A stretch of DNA of 64,000 nucleotides. Origin: Halictus rubicundus. Taxonomy: Eukaryota; Arthropoda; Insecta; Hymenoptera; Halictidae. Of this stretch, positions 58,186-64,000 are shown piece after piece. The stretch lies in NCBI RefSeq assembly GCF_050948215.1, contig NC_135164.1:5089116-5153115 (forward strand). Direction: 5' to 3'. Position 1 is the first letter of the stretch. Each line of letters begins with the position of its first letter. The translations under genes were made by a program, and so were the position numbers. A model generated the notes under the pieces. The model was given only the letters and a program-made list of their open reading frames with translations. It was not told the DNA's origin and made no database searches.

Positions 58186-60980
58186 CAATTTTGAAATATT
58201 CCTCGGAGTCATTGGGAGACACAGACATAGTCGCCGAGGGGATCCTCGGACGCCGGAAGCTAGGTCTCCATTTTGAGTTATAGAAATTGAAATTCAATTT
58301 TTCCAGCGGTCGGTTGAAATTATTAGCCGTGTATATTGAGCTCGAGAGGAGGATTACACTGAATCCGAAAGAAAAGAATTGGAGAAATATGTGAAGGAGA
58401 ATTGCTGTACAAATATTTATGGTTTCCACGATACCCTGAAAAGCGTCCATCGTTCAAAAGTTAAGAAATCGAAAGGCGGAATTAACGAACAGTCGATCGT
58501 TTGCCCGCGTTGTTTAACGATGTTGGGGCGTACGCATCGCGAGAGAAATTTTCGGTGCAACCTAATAAACGTCGCGCGAACACAAAGAGGCTCGTTTGCG
58601 GGCACTCGACTCCGTTGTGGGCCGCACGCAACAAGACCGGGGAAGAATGATCGAATTAACCGAACATTGATACAAGCGGAGTAACGAGACGAGTCGATTA
58701 CCCGTCGAGTGGTTGGCGGGTGGATGGCGGGTACACCCCGGCTCAAGGCTGCAAAATCGACGAGCAACGGTTAGGAGGAGGACGAGGATCGCGAGGAAAT
58801 GATCGTCGCCGAAAGGATTTCTCGAAGGGGTGGGCGACGGTGGATTGGTCGGTGGCAGGATTCAAGAGACAATGGACCGAAGGAACGAGGAGGAAATATA
58901 ATTGAGCGATTTGAGACGTCGTCGAGAACCGTGAAGCGTGGGTGGGAGAGGTGGAGAGAAAAAAAAAGAGGGGAACGATAAGGGGGCGGGAAGAGGGCGG
59001 GGAAGAAAGGGAGGAGACAGGACCGCCGCGATAAAGTATAATTATTTTCCGATAGAGTGGAAATTATTCGGGAACGAGCGAGGAGTTATTGGCGATATTC
59101 ATACTTTTATTAAACGGCTCTCTCCTTCTGTCTCCCCCACCCTCGACGCCGCCACCCCCGCATCCGCCTACGCTCAACCCCCCGTCTCCCCAGACCTGGC
59201 ACCCTACTCCCTCTCTTTCCTTTTTTTTTTTTTTTTATTTTCACTTGAGCGCCGATCGGAAAGATGTATAGTCGGCACTCACGGCAAATTAAGCACTCTG
59301 CTACTATTTTATTCCCCCATTGTCCTTGCCGGTCCGAGGATACGCTCCTGCCTGTCCGATCGCGAGGAATGTAATTACTTCTCGTCGTTTGTCAGGCGAA
59401 TCGGTGTATCGGCACCGGGAGCCCGCGACGACGCATCTCCCCGGTCTAATTGCTTAAATAATTGGTTCCGACGATTAATTCGAGCCCACCGCCTCGCGCC
59501 GATACAGGATCCGCGGTATCAGTACAGGAAATTTCATTATTTTCCATTGACTTAAGGCGGGAACCACGCCGGGAGATGAATGTGCCGGAATCGGAGGCTT
59601 CAGCTCGTTCACCGGCTGGCTAATCGGTTAATGTCTTGTTACCGATCATCATGGTTGCTCGTTACTCTTCGTTATCCGGCGATTTTTCCACCGCTACTAT
59701 GCTCCTTTCATTGGGAAGAAGGTTCGGAAAGTGGTACGCTCGAAACTGGTGAATTTATTAACCCTCGTGTCGATATCATTTTATAATTATTAGACTGCCG
59801 GTTTTATGGATTTGTCAGAACGGAAAAGCGTCGTTGAAAAATAGATTTTCGCTGGTAAATTACAATTGGAGGATATGGGAGATTATTCGTGAAATTGTAG
59901 GGAGGGTTTTTCGAGCGCGCGGAGATGATCGTCGCGGACTATACTTTCGGTGGTCCGAAGGACGTTGAATCGGAGGCTAACCACTCGATACCAAGGTAAA
60001 CGAAACACCTGCCGGCGCACATTACCCCGCGTCTGGCTGGCTTCCTTCCCGAGGCTGTGCTGTCTTACTTTATAAAAGCAGACGATCCTCGTCCTGCTGA
60101 TGACACGTTGATAATGATACTCCGCAGCTATTCAAGAACGAGTAACATTGTTAACTTTGCAATAAAGCGGGGGTGATACCGTCAGCCAGGGGACAAAGGG
60201 AACCGGCGAGGGAGGGGCGGGAAGCGATGAAGCAGCAAGGGAGAGGAGGGCGAAAACGAGGATGGTAGCGGGGGGTTCCGGGGGGGGGGGGATAAAGCGA
60301 CACAGAGAAAGCGAGATCTCACCCATTGTAAGGTAAGGGATGATAATAGGTTGACATCTGCACTCAGCAGCCCCCGGTTCCAGCAGCTCGTTGGAAACGC
60401 AATTAATATTCGTAATTATGCCACATCCCCACCTACTCCTCCTCCTTCTCTTACTCCGTCCTCCACCCTCACCCTTCTGCCAACCTATCCACCGCTCCGC
60501 TTCTACGGTTACTTTCGTCGTCCTGTCGAAGAACGGGATTTAACGAGATAAGTTGCAATCACGACATCGGCTAGGTATTAATTTCCCTCCGTTTCAATTT
60601 GCCTCGTTTTTATTTTTTCTTCTTTTTTTTTCTTTCTTTCTTTCACCCCCGACGGCGGGGGTGGTTCTCGACGTTACTACGCACCAACGGGATTAACGCC
60701 GACTCTCGCGCACCATATATGGGTCACGCTGGTTCTCAAGCAAACTGTTGATTAAAGAAATGCTAAACTCCAATTTATCAAAAATAATACGAACTCCTTT
60801 TCATTTGCTAGAGCGACCAACAAAAACGTTATTTTCAGAATGTCTGCCTGCTACGTATAGCGATCATATGTAGGAAGCTGACTTAAAAATTTTAAAGCAA
60901 TTTTTCACTTTACGTTAAAACTGTAAATGATATTTTCCTTGACATGGTTTTACTTCCTTCCTCGGGTAGTTATCAAAATT

Positions 60981-61200
60981 TTAACACTAGGTTCACGGAG
61001 CATTAAATGTGAGTATTTTACATTACTTTATAAAAATAAGAAGAATGTGTCTGTCCAAGTTTTCAGCCATTTTTTACATAATATATACCTAAGGAAAGAA
61101 GTTTGTTGAGTAATTCCGCGTAGATGGATCTTCACAGTCTCAATAATCGTAAGTTAAAAATATTAGAACATTTTTACGGGTCCCGTAAACCTAGTGTTAA
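60981..61200 (+). mobile_element. TTAA MITE, CACTAGG family
   Basis: The left end is TTAACACTAGGTTCACGG and the right end CCCGTAAACCTAGTGTTAA, 220 bp, nearly identical to 39146-39374 along its length (AAGAATGTGTCTGTCCAAGT shared), which suggests recent activity. Confidence 0.85.
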
Positions 61201-62243
61201 TCGAGCGACAAACATGGAACGTTTTCACTAAACCTTAGAAATAATTCCAAAATGGATGTCAAGGACCTGAATCGTCACGAGTCGGACGATCGATTTGTTG
61301 ATTCACGATCGAATCGGCGCTTCTAATGTTTTCGTTGCACTCGAATGTTAGCGACCCTGCCCACCGCCTCGTTACTAATAATAATAGAGTCGGGATTTAT
61401 TTGCGGCATTGAGGTAACCCTCCGTACTTCCGCCCTACTAAAAACTGTCACGTTCAGGTTACCACCTGCTGTCCTGCCTAATTGCCGGGGTTAGGGCGCA
61501 GGGATCGATACGTCGAAGATCCGATCTAGCTCTGGTTAACACAGAGGGTACACCGGAGACCATTGTCCTGAATGATTCGAGACATCCGCTCGGACTTCGA
61601 GCAATGCAAATTTTGTACTTTCGGAATCTCAGCTACGGAAACACACGAACAATGTACGCTAAAAAATGAAAAATCTTTGAGAAACAAAGGCTTACTTAAC
61701 TGGGATAAAATAGGGGCCACTTACCGCCAACAATTCTATAATTATTGTAATTCTGTACTTTGCTGATTCGTGAGAAATGGAAAAATCGGGCATGAGAATT
61801 TGCCGAAATTCGGCAAATTCATTCGCAGATTGAATGGGTTAAATAAACACTTCTGGTTCGTAGCTGGTGCGGAACGAACGTTAACTGGTTCGTGGAGGAT
61901 GCGATCGCCTCTGAAAGTATAGCAATCGGGGCCCGATGCTCGCGAGGGTGGCGCGAAATCCGCGTGGCGCCGTTTAGTTTTCCAGAGCGCAGTCCGCCGG
62001 AGTCTGCGAAACACATAACTCCATACATAAGAGAGACGCTCAATGGGCCGGAAATTACGCAACGGAATTTGCGACTTCTCGTCGACCGAAAGCCCGCTGT
62101 CCAAATAGAAAATGGATTAAGAGCATCGAGGTACAGTTTCGAAGCTGAGTCGCAGATATTATCGGTAATAGCGCAATTATGATAATGGCGGGTAATTCTG
62201 CACAAAATTCAGATAGAGAGAAAGAGATAGCGGAGGGAGAGAG

Positions 62244-62246
<3 letters not shown>

Positions 62247-62280
<34 letters not shown>
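62247..62280. repeat. (GA)n microsatellite
   Basis: An essentially pure GA run of 34 bp with GA-rich shoulders. Confidence 0.95.
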
Positions 62281-62835
62281 GAGGGAAGTCCTCGCGCGGG
62301 GGTGGAACGTAGACGGCACCAGGCGAACTGAGACTGCTAATGAAGGAAACAGTTAGATTCAAACGGCCTCCAATAATTATCCTGCCAGCCATCCATATTA
62401 TAGTCTTGACAATGCACGAAATTGTTCACACTTCCCTTCACAGTACATCTAACGCTCCGCAGTTCCTGGATGCTGGATGCAAAGGGATGCTTCGACACAC
62501 TGGGAACGGGCACCGCGAGCGTACCCCTACTCGGATCCTTGAAACTCGCGTTCTGTTGTTGCTCCACTCACTCACCTTGCTCTAAAAATCCTATATTTAC
62601 ACCGTGTATGCTTAACTATACCGTCGGATTAACCTGGGCCTCTTTGTTCGACGAATATTCTCCCCAAAAATTGAATCGGATTTTTTAATTCACTGCAGGG
62701 TGTTCAGCTCGTTTTTTATTGCGATATATTCGAATTGATCGAATTTTATTCAGATTTTTCGAATGCTCTACTCTAAAACAATCCATATGACAATTGCAGG
62801 ATTTTTTATTCTAACTTTCCAACAATTCCACTAGG

Positions 62836-63139
62836 TTAACACGTTCGCGGACGTGAATGCTATAGCATTCATTTTCATAGTGATGCAGAATGACATGAAT
62901 TTCATGCTATAGCATTCAAATTTTAAAGCCAATTTTTATTCATTTAATTTTATACAACCTTAAATTTTTGTAATTAATATACATTTCAAAGTAATGGCCG
63001 ACTGTCGTTACTAATGACAGTTAACTTATTATTATTGTTTATGTCTAATCAGATTTCGGATAGTACAACTAGTTTCAAGAAAAATTGCCTGTCTATTTTT
63101 GCAGCTCACTGAAATGTTTACTGTCCGTGAACGTGTTAA
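62836..63139. mobile_element. TTAA MITE, CACGTTCGCGGAC type
   Basis: The left end is TTAACACGTTCGCGGAC and the right end GTCCGTGAACGTGTTAA, a 17-bp inverted repeat with one mismatch, 304 bp. It includes a perfect 16-bp palindrome GAATGCTATAGCATTC (62855-62870) and its core again at 62904-62915. Single copy here. Confidence 0.75.
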
Positions 63140-64000
63140 CTAACATTAGCACTATTTTTGTATCAATCACGCCCTTGAACGTCACAAGAGATTCTATCTC
63201 ATTTAACCCGTGCCATCTCGATTAGTTTCTTGTGTCAGCATTCATTTAATTTAACCCTTATTGCTCAATTTTTTTTAGAAAAATTAAGAATGAGAAATTG
63301 GAAAGATTTGTGAATTTACTTTTTTCTTATTTATTGTGTTGGGCATTTGGAGTAAACTGCAGATCCGTATACACATCAAGAATATTTCACATCGATCCCG
63401 AGAAACAGTAATTAAATGTAAATCGATTTTCAATCCTAGGAAAATCCCTAGTCAACTAGATTGACCTGTAGGATTCCTTCGGCAACGAGTTGACCGAGTC
63501 GCACATATTAAGAAACAGCCTCTATAATCGGATTTCGATGTATTGTTAGAAGGGTACCTTTCCAGTTACGCTTTTACGAGAGGATTATGCGGTTAGACAA
63601 ACGCGAAAGGCGCTAACTGGATTAGGGAGTCATTCAGTTCCAACCATTGTTTGTCGGAACTCTCCGAAGTGTAAGACGTTCCGTAGGACGGTAAGAGTTG
63701 GACACAATCGTTGGTGACCTTTCCGTAATTACTATGCGGAACCTAAATTCGCGTGAAACGGGCCGAATTAAAACCGACTTCCTATTTTCAAGACGTACCA
63801 CCAATAATTGAAATTAGAACGTATAATCCTCGAGTTCAATCGTTAACTATTTTTACAGTGACATACACATTTGTGCGCCCAACTAAAAATCAAATATTAA
63901 AAATTGTTCCTTGACTTTTACAAAGTAATTTTGACAAAGTAAAGTAAATTTGACAAAGTATATTAATATTTAAGATGATCAGCGTTGGTCAGGAAGAAAA

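Larger units (their letters stand above)
55299..60980. other. Noncoding with MITE remnants
   Basis: Contains the elements at 57259 and 58039, a GA tract at 56108-56145 and purine/pyrimidine-rich runs at 58930-59020 and 59220-59240. The 187-codon minus frame at 57485-58045 has no ATG at its start and no domain. Confidence 0.5.
61201..64000. other. Noncoding right flank
   Basis: Holds the GA tract at 62247 and the MITE at 62836. Near the end, TTGACAAAGTA recurs around 63931-63960. No gene recognised. Confidence 0.5.

Noticed and set aside
58938..59555. 205-codon plus-strand open frame, the longest in the window
   Set aside because: It runs through purine- and T-rich low-complexity sequence; Gly/Arg, Pro/Ser and Phe runs reflect base composition.

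Overview
This window reads as arthropod, most likely insect, nuclear DNA. It has one small multi-exon gene spread over about 19 kb, long introns, abundant (GA)n/(CT)n microsatellites and many short inverted-repeat transposons. A hymenopteran (bee, wasp or ant) is a plausible source, but that is an inference from overall texture. The sequence alone does not fix the species.

The one gene I can reconstruct with confidence is on the minus strand, CDS 40484 to 21733. It has four coding exons (40424-40484, 31127-31392, 24932-25019, 21733-22196) that join in frame through canonical GT/AG sites to give 292 residues. The order is an eh1/octapeptide repressor motif in a 20-codon first exon, a paired-like Q50 homeodomain split at position 46/47 by an intron, a proline-rich segment, and an OAR-like C-terminus. 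The best match from memory is homeobrain (hbn), an anterior-brain transcription factor of the arthropod hbn-rx-otp cluster. No second homeobox is visible, so any rx or otp partner lies outside the window.

Upstream and divergent from hbn, a plus-strand open exon at 43248-43552 looks like the start of another protein gene. A 61-bp stretch at 45802-45862 joins it in phase but could be transposon sequence. A minus-strand hydrophobic ORF (34886-35209) inside hbn intron 1 is weakly chemoreceptor-like. Nothing else in the window looks protein-coding; most longer open frames run through microsatellites or repeats.

The rest is accessory DNA. Several families of miniature inverted-repeat elements (MITEs) flanked by TTAA recur across the window. 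The main ones have ends TTAACCCTTTGCACTCGA, TTAACACTAGGTTTACGG and TTAACAcgTTGACTGC. Two further families use TA targets. Several are nested inside each other, and locally duplicated sequence preserves pre-insertion ('empty') sites, so the target duplications can be read directly at 44000-44672 and 37713-38245. There is also a five-copy 200/216-bp tandem satellite (50373-51409) and a 135-bp tandem repeat (19977-20370).

I found no CRISPR array, rRNA, convincing tRNA, virus-like gene or new multi-gene system. The most informative content is the full hbn model and the stratified TTAA transposon record.
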